51,367 bases of DNA from Planctomicrobium piriforme. GTDB taxonomy: Bacteria; Planctomycetota; Planctomycetia; Pirellulales; UBA1268. The stretch spans positions 1-51,367 of the forward strand of contig CAMAVC010000013.1 of the NCBI GenBank assembly GCA_945861585.1, in the 5' to 3' direction. The notes beneath the pieces are model-generated. The model saw nothing but the letters and a program-made list of their open reading frames with translations, was not told the DNA's origin and searched no databases. Position numbers and translations under genes: made by a program. This document shows positions 44,112-51,367 of this stretch, piece by piece. How positions within the stretch are numbered: position 1 is the stretch's first letter; each line of letters begins with the position of its first letter.

Positions 44112-44804
44112 ATGGCCACGATTCCCCAAATCCGCAACCGGCTGCTCGAAGGCTTCCCTGAGAAGCAGGCCGATCTTCTGGCCCACGTGGTGATCGAGGC
44201 TCATGACGACCTCGTCAATCGGGCCGACTTCCACGCCCTGACCGGCGTCGTCAAGGAGCTCGCCGACTCGCAGAGGGACCTGGCCGACGCGCAGAAACGC
44301 ACCGAGGAGCGAGTGGAAGAGCTCGCCGGCGCCCAGACGCGCACCGAGCAGATCCTCAGCGAAGTCGTGACCACCCAGAAGAAGATGCTGATTCGGCTCG
44401 ACCGGCTCGATGGCCACATGCTCGAAGACCAGATCGCGAAGAACCTGCCAGCCTTCCTGGGCCGTGAGTTTCGCAGGTGCCGCGTGCTCCAGCGGGCCGA
44501 ATTCGTCGAGAGCTTGGAAGATCGGCTTCCGGAAGACGCTCTTGCCGACCTCATGCGGGCCGACGCCATCGCCACGGCCAAACGAGCCGAACAGCTCGTG
44601 CATCTCGTCGTGGAGGCGTCGTGCACGGCCGACTCCGACGACATCGACCGCGCCGTGCGGCGGACCGCAGCCCTCGCCCAGGCTGGATTCACGGCGATCG
44701 GGATCGTGGCCTGCGAGACGATATCCCCGCAGACGCTCGACGCGGCCCGCAGCCGCGGCCTGCGCGTGCTCACCAACGGCTGGCTCTTGCCCGAAGCGGC
44801 CTGA
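44112..44804 (+). CDS. Coiled-coil protein, DUF3782-like
   Basis: 230 residues from ATG 44112 with GAGGAG 8 bases upstream. Residues 40-110 are a strong coiled coil (LADSQRDLADAQKRTEERVE, ELAGAQTRTEQILSEVV). The C-terminal 110 residues are alpha/beta with LVHLVVEASCTADSDDIDRA, then TAIGIVACETI. This layout resembles DUF3782-type proteins, in which the C-terminal part is a PD-(D/E)XK-like fold, but the catalytic Asp-x-Lys is not clear here. Function unknown. It stands alone between REP repeats and the P-loop cluster. Confidence 0.75.
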   Translation: MATIPQIRNRLLEGFPEKQADLLAHVVIEAHDDLVNRADFHALTGVVKELADSQRDLADAQKRTEERVEELAGAQTRTEQILSEVVTTQKKMLIRLDRLDGHMLEDQIAKNLPAFLGREFRRCRVLQRAEFVESLEDRLPEDALADLMRADAIATAKRAEQLVHLVVEASCTADSDDIDRAVRRTAALAQAGFTAIGIVACETISPQTLDAARSRGLRVLTNGWLLPEAA

Positions 44805-44846
44805 CGCGCACCCGCGGGGCAACCGTCCTGGGTGCCAAATGGGTCC

Positions 44847-44945
44847 TCACCGGAAGAAGTCGTCGTAGTCGGTGTGCTTCTTGGCCATGCTCGCGGCCGC
44901 GATCGGCTTGAACTGCTCGAAATCGAGAAAGTCTGGGTCGTTCAT
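44847..44945 (-). CDS. 32-residue ORF coupled to the P-loop gene
   Basis: A short frame on the minus strand: begins MNDPDFLDFEQFKPIAAASM and ends HTDYDDFFR, then TGA at 44847. Its ATG (44945-44943) overlaps the TGA of the P-loop gene (44944-44942) as ATGA, the coupling seen between several real gene pairs in this window. Codon third positions are strongly G/C, as in real genes here, and the peptide is rich in Asp and Phe with a basic centre. It is too short for routine gene finders. It might be a peptide substrate, a small subunit, or chance. I recognise no family. Confidence 0.45.
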   Translation of the reverse strand: MNDPDFLDFEQFKPIAAASMAKKHTDYDDFFR

Positions 44946-45991
44946 TGCGGCGAGGCTGTGCTGGAGATGCGGGCCACGGTCTCGGTCATCGGCTCAAGGC
45001 TCGACTCGGCATGCAGCCCGAACTGCTCGCGGATCAGGGTGACGCCGAGCGGGTTGTTGGCGATCGGGCCGCTGATCGTGTCGGGCGCGAGGCCAAGCGG
45101 CCGCAGGTGCTCCACGGCCCCGTACACGCCGCACAGATCGAACGCCACGAACACGAGGTGATCGAGGCGCGGGGCAAGAGCCTCCAGGCACTCCGTGACC
45201 CGATACGGGCCGATGAGGTCCCCACCAAACTCGAGCAAAATCACGTCGGGCCCCGCCGCCACCAGCGCGTCGACCACCTGCGAGGCGAGCGACACGATCC
45301 GCGCGGTGTCGGGGCCGCACGTCGAGGGGAGGCCGAAGTCGGTGAAGTCGATCGCCAGGCCGTCGACAATGGCCCGCGTCTCGTAGAGACAGCCGAAACC
45401 CGTCACCTTGCCGAACGCCACGGTCTGCCCCGCCGCCTCGAACTGGCGGGCGAGATTCCGGCCGACGGTCGATTTGCCGGAATCCATGCGGACGCCGGCG
45501 ATCCCGATCACGAGCGGCGCGTGGTCGGGCCGGGGCTCCGCTGCCGGCGGCGGCACCCAGGGGCGGGCGCGCGTGTTCAGCAGCCGCTCGGTGCCTGGCT
45601 CGACGATGCCCCCGAGAATCCGCGCCTGCACGGGCGTGCCGTAGCTGCCGAGCACGGAAAAGTAGGAGCCGGCGTAGCCGTCGCCGCCGAGCAGCGTGAC
45701 GGCGTCTCCCGTGCGAAGATGGTAGCGTTCGAGCGTGCTGCTCAGTTCCATCAGGCTGCGTCGATGGGCCAGAATGAGGGCGACCTGCTGCCTGGGCCGC
45801 AGGTGGATCATGTGGCCGTGGCGGTGGGCGTGGCACAGCGGCCGAAACGCCACCGGATCGAAATCCTCGACCTCCGCGATACAACAATCACCTTCCGCCG
45901 TGAGGATCGCGTGCTCGTCGCACACGACCTCCGTCGTGAGGCCGCAGTGGCGAAAACCGTCCGGCAGAAATTCCAACGATGCCCGAAACAC
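44942..45991 (-). CDS. P-loop NTPase, DUF1611/dethiobiotin-synthetase-like
   Basis: 349 residues. The N-terminal 140 residues contain a beta-rich part (YHLRTGDAVTLLGGDGYAGS). The second half is a P-loop domain: VIGIAGVRMDSGKSTVGRNL (Walker A GVRMDSGKST, about residue 170), FGKVTGFGCLYETRAIVDG, then PDVILLEFGGDLIGPYRVTE. This resembles the C-terminal domain of DUF1611 proteins and the dethiobiotin-synthetase/CobQ-type group. The GTG start at 45991 has GGAG 7 bases upstream. That start lies 13 bases inside the oppositely oriented ATP-grasp gene, an unusual head-to-head overlap (a TTG at 45976 would avoid it). Function unknown; probable partner of the ATP-grasp ligase. Confidence 0.8.
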   Translation of the reverse strand: MFRASLEFLPDGFRHCGLTTEVVCDEHAILTAEGDCCIAEVEDFDPVAFRPLCHAHRHGHMIHLRPRQQVALILAHRRSLMELSSTLERYHLRTGDAVTLLGGDGYAGSYFSVLGSYGTPVQARILGGIVEPGTERLLNTRARPWVPPPAAEPRPDHAPLVIGIAGVRMDSGKSTVGRNLARQFEAAGQTVAFGKVTGFGCLYETRAIVDGLAIDFTDFGLPSTCGPDTARIVSLASQVVDALVAAGPDVILLEFGGDLIGPYRVTECLEALAPRLDHLVFVAFDLCGVYGAVEHLRPLGLAPDTISGPIANNPLGVTLIREQFGLHAESSLEPMTETVARISSTASPQ

Positions 45992-47829
45992 AGCGCAACT
46001 CCGCCACAGCGACCACCGCCCAGCCGCCCCCGCACGGGCGCGACAGGATCACCATCCGAGCACTCTACGGACCGAGCCTGTACGCCGACCGACCGGTCGT
46101 GGTGCTCACCTGGGACGAGATCCAGGAGGTGAGTATCCCATGGCCGCACCTCTTCGCAACGGTCACCGATCTGGCGATCGGGATCGACCCGCCCGATCTG
46201 GCCGTGGCCGCCCAGGCAGACGGCACGGCATCCCGCCGCCACCTTATGGCCTGCTTCGCGCAATGGCTCGATCGCCGGGCCGCGCCCACGCCGCATCCTG
46301 CTCTCTTCGTCACGACCACCCGCTCCGCCAGCCACACGGCCGTGGCAGCCTCGTTTATCGACGAGGTGCGGACCGCCGAAATTCTTTCAGCCGCGTGGGG
46401 CCTGGCCGACATCGTCTTCAGCCGGTGCCTCGCACCGGCGCCGGCCCAACCGCCAGCGCCGGCGGTCACGGCGGCCATCCGGCAGCTGCGGGAGACTGGC
46501 ACGATTCGTGCGGAGGCCGGCACGGAGTTTGGCATGTTCTTCGTGCTGGCGCGGCACAAGGGAATTCCGGCGCTTGTCGTGCCCCACACGAAGAAACTCC
46601 TGCTGCTCGGCGAGGGCGCGAGCGGGCGGCTCATCCAGAGCACGAGCACCGATCGCGATTCGGCGGTGGGCACGGCGCTTGCGATCGACAAGTTCATGTC
46701 GAACGCCGTGGTGCAACGTCTCGGCCTGCCCGCCGTGTGGCATGTGATGGTGCCGCACGCAGCCGTCAGGGCCCTCGACGCGGTCGCCGAGCAGGCGGCG
46801 CGAGCGGTCGGGTTTCCGCTCGTCGTGAAGCCGGTCACGAACGGCAAGGGCAACGGCGTGTTCACCGGAATCACGAGCGTCGAGGAGTGTGCGGCGGCGA
46901 TCCGCGAAGCTTTGAAATACTGCCCCCGCGGCGCCCTCGTGGAGCGACAGATCGCGGGCGACGACCATCGCCTCGCCGTTGCCGGCGGACGGCTCGCGTG
47001 GGCCGTGGCCCGCCGCCCGGCTGCCGTGACCGGCGACGGCGCGAGCACCATCCGCGAGCTGATCGACCGCGAGAACGCGCGGCGGCAGTCGCTCACGGGG
47101 GCTGACCGGCCCTTTCAATCGTCGATCAACGTCGATGGCGAGCTCACCGCGCATCTGGCCAAGCAGGGCCTGTCGCTCGACAGCGTGCCGCGGGCGGGAG
47201 AGGCCGTGGCGGTGCGCGGCATCTCGAACGTGTCGAAGGGGGGCACGTATGAGGACGTGTCGGACCGCGTGCATCCTGACAACCGGGCCATGGCCGAGAC
47301 GATCGCCGCGGCATTTCGCATGGACACCATGGGCATCGACTACATGACCACCGACATCACGCGGTCGTGGCGCGAGGTCGGGGGCGGCATCGTGGAGGTC
47401 AACCAGACGCCCGCAGCCGGCACGACCCCCTACGTAAACGCGATACTCGCCCACATGTTTCCCGAGCGGATGAACGTGCGGGTGCCCTACGTGATCTTCG
47501 TCAACGACCACGCGGGCACCGCGACGACGGCATGGATGGCGCGGGCGCGGGCCCAGGGCTATCGGATCGGCTCCTTTTCGGCCACCGCGACGGCGCTCGA
47601 CGACGAACCGCGCGGCAAGCCCCACGACGGGCTCAACGAACGACTCTTGTCGCTGATCCTCGACCCGCGGGTGGGCATGCTCGTGGCTCGCCTCACGAGC
47701 GACGACATCGCCCGCGAGGGCCTGCTCCGCGAGGTGGTCGACAAGGTGTTTCTCGGCCCGGACGTCGCTCCCGAGGTCGAGCGACTCCTGCGCAGCCGCT
47801 GCCAGGAAGTGCTCCCCCTGCCCTCGTAG
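45979..47829 (+). CDS. ATP-grasp ligase, cyanophycin-synthetase-like without Mur-ligase domain
   Basis: 616 residues. The centre aligns by eye with the ATP-grasp part of cyanophycin synthetase: ALVVPHTKKLLLLGEGASGR, LIQSTSTDRDSAVGTALAID then KFMSNAVVQRLGLP (about 200-255), FPLVVKPVTNGKGNGVFTGI (about 275-294), ALVERQIAGDDHRLAVAGG and the metal/phosphate site IVEVNQTPAAGTTPY (about 473-487). The C-terminal 120 residues are not the Mur-ligase domain of CphA but a shorter unrecognised part. It should couple a carboxylate to an amine with ATP, probably making a peptide or isopeptide bond. Start ATG 45979 overlaps the P-loop gene's start on the other strand. A DUF3050 gene follows in the same direction. 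Confidence 0.85.
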   Translation: MPETQRNSATATTAQPPPHGRDRITIRALYGPSLYADRPVVVLTWDEIQEVSIPWPHLFATVTDLAIGIDPPDLAVAAQADGTASRRHLMACFAQWLDRRAAPTPHPALFVTTTRSASHTAVAASFIDEVRTAEILSAAWGLADIVFSRCLAPAPAQPPAPAVTAAIRQLRETGTIRAEAGTEFGMFFVLARHKGIPALVVPHTKKLLLLGEGASGRLIQSTSTDRDSAVGTALAIDKFMSNAVVQRLGLPAVWHVMVPHAAVRALDAVAEQAARAVGFPLVVKPVTNGKGNGVFTGITSVEECAAAIREALKYCPRGALVERQIAGDDHRLAVAGGRLAWAVARRPAAVTGDGASTIRELIDRENARRQSLTGADRPFQSSINVDGELTAHLAKQGLSLDSVPRAGEAVAVRGISNVSKGGTYEDVSDRVHPDNRAMAETIAAAFRMDTMGIDYMTTDITRSWREVGGGIVEVNQTPAAGTTPYVNAILAHMFPERMNVRVPYVIFVNDHAGTATTAWMARARAQGYRIGSFSATATALDDEPRGKPHDGLNERLLSLILDPRVGMLVARLTSDDIAREGLLREVVDKVFLGPDVAPEVERLLRSRCQEVLPLPS

Positions 47830-47951
47830 CCCCCGAAACGCCTGCGCAGCGACGCCACGAGGCCCCCTCGACGCGGGCTGCCACGGGCCTACAAAGCATA
47901 AGATCGCGGCAGGCTTTATGCTTGCCTCACCGACCACTCCGAGGTGCCACC

Positions 47952-48728
47952 GTGCCGGCTCACACGCTCCTTGCTCCCGCACCACTCCGCATCGACCTCG
48001 GAGACGCCCGCGACCGGCTCGTGGGGCATCGTCTCTATGGGCTCGTCAATTCCCCGGACCGCATGCGACGCTTCATGGAGCAGCACGTGTTCGCGGTCTG
48101 GGACTTCCAGTGCCTGCTCAAGGCCTTGCAGCAGAAGTTCACCTGCACGACCGCTCCCTGGCTGCCCACGCCTGACCGCGAGGCCCGGCGGCTCGTCAAC
48201 GAGATCGTGCTCGACGAGGAGTCGGACGAACTGCCCGAGGGGGGCCATGCGTCGCACTTCGAGCTCTATGTGGAGAGCATGGAGGCGGCCGGGGCCGACA
48301 CGCGGCCTGTCGAGCGGATGCTCGCCGCCCTCGGCGATGGTGCGTCCGTCACCGACGCCCTGGCCGCGGCCCGCGTCGCGCCCGCCGTGGCCAACTTCGT
48401 GCGCACGACCTTCGCGGTGATCGACGCCGACTCCACGCCGGTGATTGCGGCGGCGTTCACGTATGGCCGCGAAGACGTGATCCCCGACATGTTTCGGCAC
48501 CTCGTGACAGCGCTCGCCGAACAGGATCCGGCCGCCTGGGGCCGCTTCCGCTTCTATCTCGAGCGGCACATCGCCCACGACGACGCCAAGCACGCCCCGA
48601 TCTGCCGCCGGATCGTGGCCGGCTTGTGTGGCGACGATCCGGCGAAGTGGGCAGCGGCCTCACGCACCGCACGGCAGTGCCTCGAAGCCCGCATCGCCCT
48701 CTGGGACGCAATCGCCGATTCCCTGTAG
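47952..48728 (+). CDS. DUF3050 protein, haem-oxygenase-like fold
   Basis: 258 residues from a GTG at 47952 (GAGGTG 6 bases upstream). Family features: RLVGHRLYGLVNSPDRMRRF, MEQHVFAVWDFQCLLKALQQ, KFTCTTAPWLP, RLVNEIVLDEESDELPEGGH, SHFELYVESMEAAGAD and FYLERHIAHDDAKHAPI. Glu, His and Asp residues (about 43-50, 90-100, 170 and 203-213) lie where haem-oxygenase-like diiron oxidases hold their metals, so an oxidase or oxygenase is plausible though unproved. It is 122 bases after the ATP-grasp gene, same strand. The TAG stop (48726-48728) belongs to a REP repeat. DUF3050 genes elsewhere are of unknown function. Confidence 0.87.
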   Translation: MPAHTLLAPAPLRIDLGDARDRLVGHRLYGLVNSPDRMRRFMEQHVFAVWDFQCLLKALQQKFTCTTAPWLPTPDREARRLVNEIVLDEESDELPEGGHASHFELYVESMEAAGADTRPVERMLAALGDGASVTDALAAARVAPAVANFVRTTFAVIDADSTPVIAAAFTYGREDVIPDMFRHLVTALAEQDPAAWGRFRFYLERHIAHDDAKHAPICRRIVAGLCGDDPAKWAAASRTARQCLEARIALWDAIADSL

Positions 48729-48759
48729 GACAGGCTTGTAGGACAGGCTTCAGCCTGTC
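48725..48759. repeat. REP element with a duplicated half, supplies a stop codon
   Basis: A partial copy (48725-48737, GTAGGACAGGCTT) directly followed by a full copy (48738-48759). The first GTAG gives the TAG of the DUF3050 gene. Confidence 0.92.
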
Positions 48760-48785
48760 TCCGCCGCCCCGCTACCGCCGCCCCG

Positions 48786-49892
48786 CTACCGCCGCCACAG
48801 CAGCTGGAGCGAAAGCCCCAGCCCGGGGTCGAAGGCGACCACGTCGGTGCGTCCCGACGTGAAGTTCGTGCCCTGAAACAGCGACCGATCGAAAAGATAC
48901 GCGGCGGTCAGTTCGAGGGCGAAGCCGCGGCCGAGCGTCTGCTCGAGGCCGGCGGCGGCCCGCTGGTCGAACACGTAAAACCGTTCGTCGTCGAGGAGCC
49001 GGTCGGCGAGGAAGAAGATCTGGGTGTCGGTGCGGTAGTAGGCGAGGAAGGCCAGCCTGTCGCCGAGCCGCCGCCGGGCGGTGGCGGCGAAGTTGACGAG
49101 CGGAAAATAGTTGGCCGTGAATGTCCAGTCGTCGTCGGGCCGATATTCGATCGCGGCCGGCACGCCGATCTTGGCTTCGAACGTGGCGTCGGGCCGCCAC
49201 ACGTAGGCGAGCCCGGGCAGCGGATAGGGCAGCTGCGACGTGGGCGAGTAGAACAGGCTGAAGTTCCACTCATCGCGCTCGTTCTTGGCCGGACGGTTGT
49301 AAAACGCGATCGCCATCAGCGTGAGATCGCGGCCGGCGGCATACGGCCGGTCGCTCGCGGAGCCAAACAGAAACGTGCCGCCGACCGTGGCCCCGTTGGC
49401 GAGCGGCCGGACGTGCATCGCGCCGGTCTCGACGAGCCACAATTGATCGGGGACAGGCTGGAGCGAATTCGGCAAGATCGCGTCGGTGGCGAGTTCGAGC
49501 CGCCCGAACTTCGCGATCCCGAGCCACAGCGGCCCGCCTTCCTGTGGCGTGACCAGCGGCGCCGCCACCCGGGCGAATTGGGCGTTCATGGCGAGCGTGG
49601 TCGGCTGGCCGCTGACGTCGACGGCGGGCGCCCAGAAGCCGCCCAGGCTCACGGGCGCCGACGAGCCGTAGGGCGCCTGAGCACGGCCGCGCGGCGGCCC
49701 GAGGGATGGTGCTGCGGCGGCTGCAGGGTCGGCGTCGGAGATCGGCTCGTTGGCGAACAGGTCTTCTTCAAGATTGAAATCGACCGGCGGCAGGAGCGCG
49801 AGGCGATCTTCCCCAGCAGCCCCGCTCCCGAGAGCAGCCACCACGGCGAAGCACCGCACGACACATCCGAAGCGGGCAGGCGAGGAACCCAT
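48786..49892 (-). CDS. Outer-membrane beta-barrel protein, DUF6268-like
   Basis: 368 residues. Signal peptide (VVRCFAVVAALGSGAAGED) followed by a Pro/Ala-rich linker to about residue 75, then alternating amphipathic beta strands typical of a barrel: GTFLFGSASDRPYAAGRDLT, NFSLFYSPTSQLPYPLPGLA, AKIGVPAAIEYRPDDDWTFT, FFLADRLLDDERFYVFDQRA, ending in an aromatic/hydrophobic strand LGLSLQLLWRR. This matches the planctomycete DUF6268 group by general plan. It would sit in the outer membrane, role unknown. Minus strand, convergent with DUF3050. Confidence 0.78.
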   Translation of the reverse strand: MGSSPARFGCVVRCFAVVAALGSGAAGEDRLALLPPVDFNLEEDLFANEPISDADPAAAAAPSLGPPRGRAQAPYGSSAPVSLGGFWAPAVDVSGQPTTLAMNAQFARVAAPLVTPQEGGPLWLGIAKFGRLELATDAILPNSLQPVPDQLWLVETGAMHVRPLANGATVGGTFLFGSASDRPYAAGRDLTLMAIAFYNRPAKNERDEWNFSLFYSPTSQLPYPLPGLAYVWRPDATFEAKIGVPAAIEYRPDDDWTFTANYFPLVNFAATARRRLGDRLAFLAYYRTDTQIFFLADRLLDDERFYVFDQRAAAGLEQTLGRGFALELTAAYLFDRSLFQGTNFTSGRTDVVAFDPGLGLSLQLLWRR

Positions 49893-49982
49893 CGGGCGGG
49901 AGGGTACCGATGGGGCCGTGAGACTACAAGGCGGCGTGTGCCTGCAGAGAACAGGCCGCAGCCCGCTCTCGCAGAATGTGGC

Positions 49983-50127
49983 GACAGGCCTCCAGGCCTG
50001 TCGAATGCGGTGCGTCCATTGTAGGACAGGCTTTAGCCTGTCGAGTGCGGTGCGTGCGTTGTAGGACAGGCTTTAGCCTGTCGAGTGCGGTGCGTAGTAG
50101 GTCATGACAGGCTGAAGCCTGTCCTAC
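49983..50127. repeat. Cluster of four REP palindromes
   Basis: GACAGGCC-TCCA-GGCCTGTC (49983-50002), forward copies at 50021-50042 and 50061-50082 (TT centre), and a reverse copy at 50106-50127. The spacers repeat GA(A/G)TGCGGTGCGT, so copies 2 and 3 are a 40-base tandem unit. The last copy gives the TAG (50124-50126, minus strand) of the beta-helix gene. Confidence 0.93.
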
Positions 50128-51367
50128 GTCGCCGGCGGCAGCGGGTCGATTTCGAGCGGCGGGGCGCCGGTCGAGGTGTTGATAACGCCCGTGGTGTTGC
50201 CGCTCCACGTGGTAAAGAGCACTCGTGTAGCCGTGCAGTTGCCCGTGGCCAGCAGGCCGATCACGTTGTCAGAGATCGTCGCACTCTGGATCAGGAACGA
50301 CTGGACCGCCGAGAGCAGCACCCCCGCCCCGCCGCCGGCCCCGCCGGTCGTGAGTGTGAACGTGCTGCTAACCACCGCCGAAACGCACTCGCCCGACGCG
50401 TTCAGGCCCCACACCTGCGAGCCGGTGACGGTGGCCGACGTGATAAACAGGCCGCTTGCAGCCGACAGCGTGATGCCCGTGGCCGCGTTGGTGATAGAGG
50501 TCTGCGTGATGCTCGAGCCCGTCAGCGTGCCGCTCGCCACGATACCGTCGCGGAAGTCAGCATTGGAGGCATCGCCGCCACCGACGATCACGTTGTCTTC
50601 GCCGAGATCAGATCCGCCAATCACGGCGTTCGTCGCGTTCACGAGCTGGATGCCCACTCGGTTGCCGTCGAAGACGTTGTCATACACCGTCGTGCCCGTG
50701 GTCGTGCCCGTGGCGTACAGGCCGCCGCCCGTGTTGTCCTCCACGATATTGCCCGTGATCGCCAAGCCGGCAGCATTCGCCAGATAGATTCCGTGGCCAA
50801 GGGCTCCGAGTCCGCCCGATCCGGTCACGTTGTTGTTCTCCAACTTGCTGCCCGTGAGCGTGCCCGAAGCGTTCACACCGAGGAACTCGGCGCCGGTGAT
50901 CGTGTTCCTGTCAACTTGAACGCCCGTCGCATTCTCGAGCGTCAAGCCCGTCGTCACGTCTGAAACGTCGGTGCCCTTGATGCTCGACCCCGTCGAGGTG
51001 CCGATCACATGGATGCCGTCGCGGTATACGGCGTTGGCCGCATCGCTGCCGCCGATCACGACATTGCCCTCGTCTTCACCCAGGCCGCCGATCACCGCGT
51101 TGGTGGCGTTGACCAGCGAGATGCCGACGCGATTGCCGTCGAACAGGTTGTTCGTCACGGTCGTGCCGGTGGTGTCGCCGGTCACGTAGAGCCCCGATCC
51201 GAAGCTGTCTTCGCCGAGGTTGTCGTACACCTGCAGGTTTTGAGCACCCTCGAGGTGCATCGCGTGGCCCAGGCCTCCGCCGATGCCGACGGTGTCGGTG
51301 ATGAAGTTGTTGTGGAAGCTCGAGCCCGTGAGGTTGCCCGAGGCGTTGAACCCGTAGAACGACGAGC
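50124..51367 (-). CDS. Right-handed parallel beta-helix protein, 5' end outside window
   Basis: The frame is open to the right edge, so the N-terminus is missing; 413 residues are visible. Repeated short strands with Asn, Gly, Thr and Val (NNLFDGNRVGISLVNATNAV, TGNIVEDNTGGGLYATGT) are typical of parallel beta-helix repeat (PbH1) proteins, often extracellular, adhesive or carbohydrate-active. Two large units of about 157 residues repeat (FDGNRVGI ... VNATNAVIGG occurs twice). The C-terminus (GAPPLEIDPLPPAT) ends at a TAG furnished by a REP repeat, so the last residues are not a conserved sorting signal. No catalytic residues can be assigned. Confidence 0.85.
   Translation of the reverse strand, partial: SSFYGFNASGNLTGSSFHNNFITDTVGIGGGLGHAMHLEGAQNLQVYDNLGEDSFGSGLYVTGDTTGTTVTNNLFDGNRVGISLVNATNAVIGGLGEDEGNVVIGGSDAANAVYRDGIHVIGTSTGSSIKGTDVSDVTTGLTLENATGVQVDRNTITGAEFLGVNASGTLTGSKLENNNVTGSGGLGALGHGIYLANAAGLAITGNIVEDNTGGGLYATGTTTGTTVYDNVFDGNRVGIQLVNATNAVIGGSDLGEDNVIVGGGDASNADFRDGIVASGTLTGSSITQTSITNAATGITLSAASGLFITSATVTGSQVWGLNASGECVSAVVSSTFTLTTGGAGGGAGVLLSAVQSFLIQSATISDNVIGLLATGNCTATRVLFTTWSGNTTGVINTSTGAPPLEIDPLPPAT

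Noticed and set aside
49983..50127. CRISPR-like array
   Set aside because: Repeats are short palindromes, in mixed orientation, with repeated rather than unique spacers, and no cas genes occur.

Overview
The window looks like chromosomal DNA of a high-GC planctomycete, most likely of the Pirellulales type. Pointers are DUF1559 prepilin-like proteins, giant pseudopilin-operon proteins, a kinase fused to a formylglycine-generating-enzyme-like domain, a PhnD-like/PQQ-propeller fusion, a DUF6268-type outer-membrane barrel, and short intergenic repeats dispersed throughout. All of this is recognition by eye; no database search was run. No rRNA, tRNA, CRISPR array or phage genes were seen.

Layout. 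1-6.2 kb holds housekeeping and accessory genes: an unidentified gene cut by the left edge, a D-2-hydroxyacid dehydrogenase, a GYF_2 membrane protein, secreted MsrB, an exported cyclophilin, a PHD/PIN toxin-antitoxin pair, RsmD and a cupin. 6.3-25.6 kb is a type II secretion/type IV pilus-like operon: GspE, (an inserted AAA/DUF4143 gene), a PilT with a duplicated N-terminal domain, a second GspE, GspF, and six pseudopilin-type proteins including a GspK-like giant of about 1,790 residues. 25.6-29.6 kb carries a divergent FHA-protein/Ser-Thr-kinase pair, probably regulatory. 29.6-34.6 kb holds two DUF1559 proteins, a repeat-rich stretch with gene remnants and a BrnT/BrnA-like pair, and a prepilin-leader/SGNH hydrolase fusion. 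34.8-43.1 kb holds exported propeller proteins, an alpha/alpha-toroid lipoprotein, a CvpA-like protein and a degenerate membrane-anchored GspE paralogue. 43.2-44.8 kb holds NnrE and a coiled-coil protein. 44.8-48.7 kb is a compact cluster of a 32-residue ORF, a P-loop protein, a cyanophycin-synthetase-like ATP-grasp ligase without Mur-ligase domain, and a DUF3050 (haem-oxygenase-fold) protein. The window ends with an outer-membrane barrel and a beta-helix protein cut by the right edge.

Two things stand out. First, a REP-type palindrome (5' GTAG, then GACAGGCT-TC-AGCCTGTC) occurs at more than ten places, often as inverted pairs. In four genes its GTAG supplies the stop codon, and direct copies bracket two accessory modules. 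Second, the 44.8-48.7 kb cluster has the make-up of a small, possibly undescribed peptide or amino-acid modifying pathway: ligase, P-loop protein, putative metal oxidase and a candidate short peptide.
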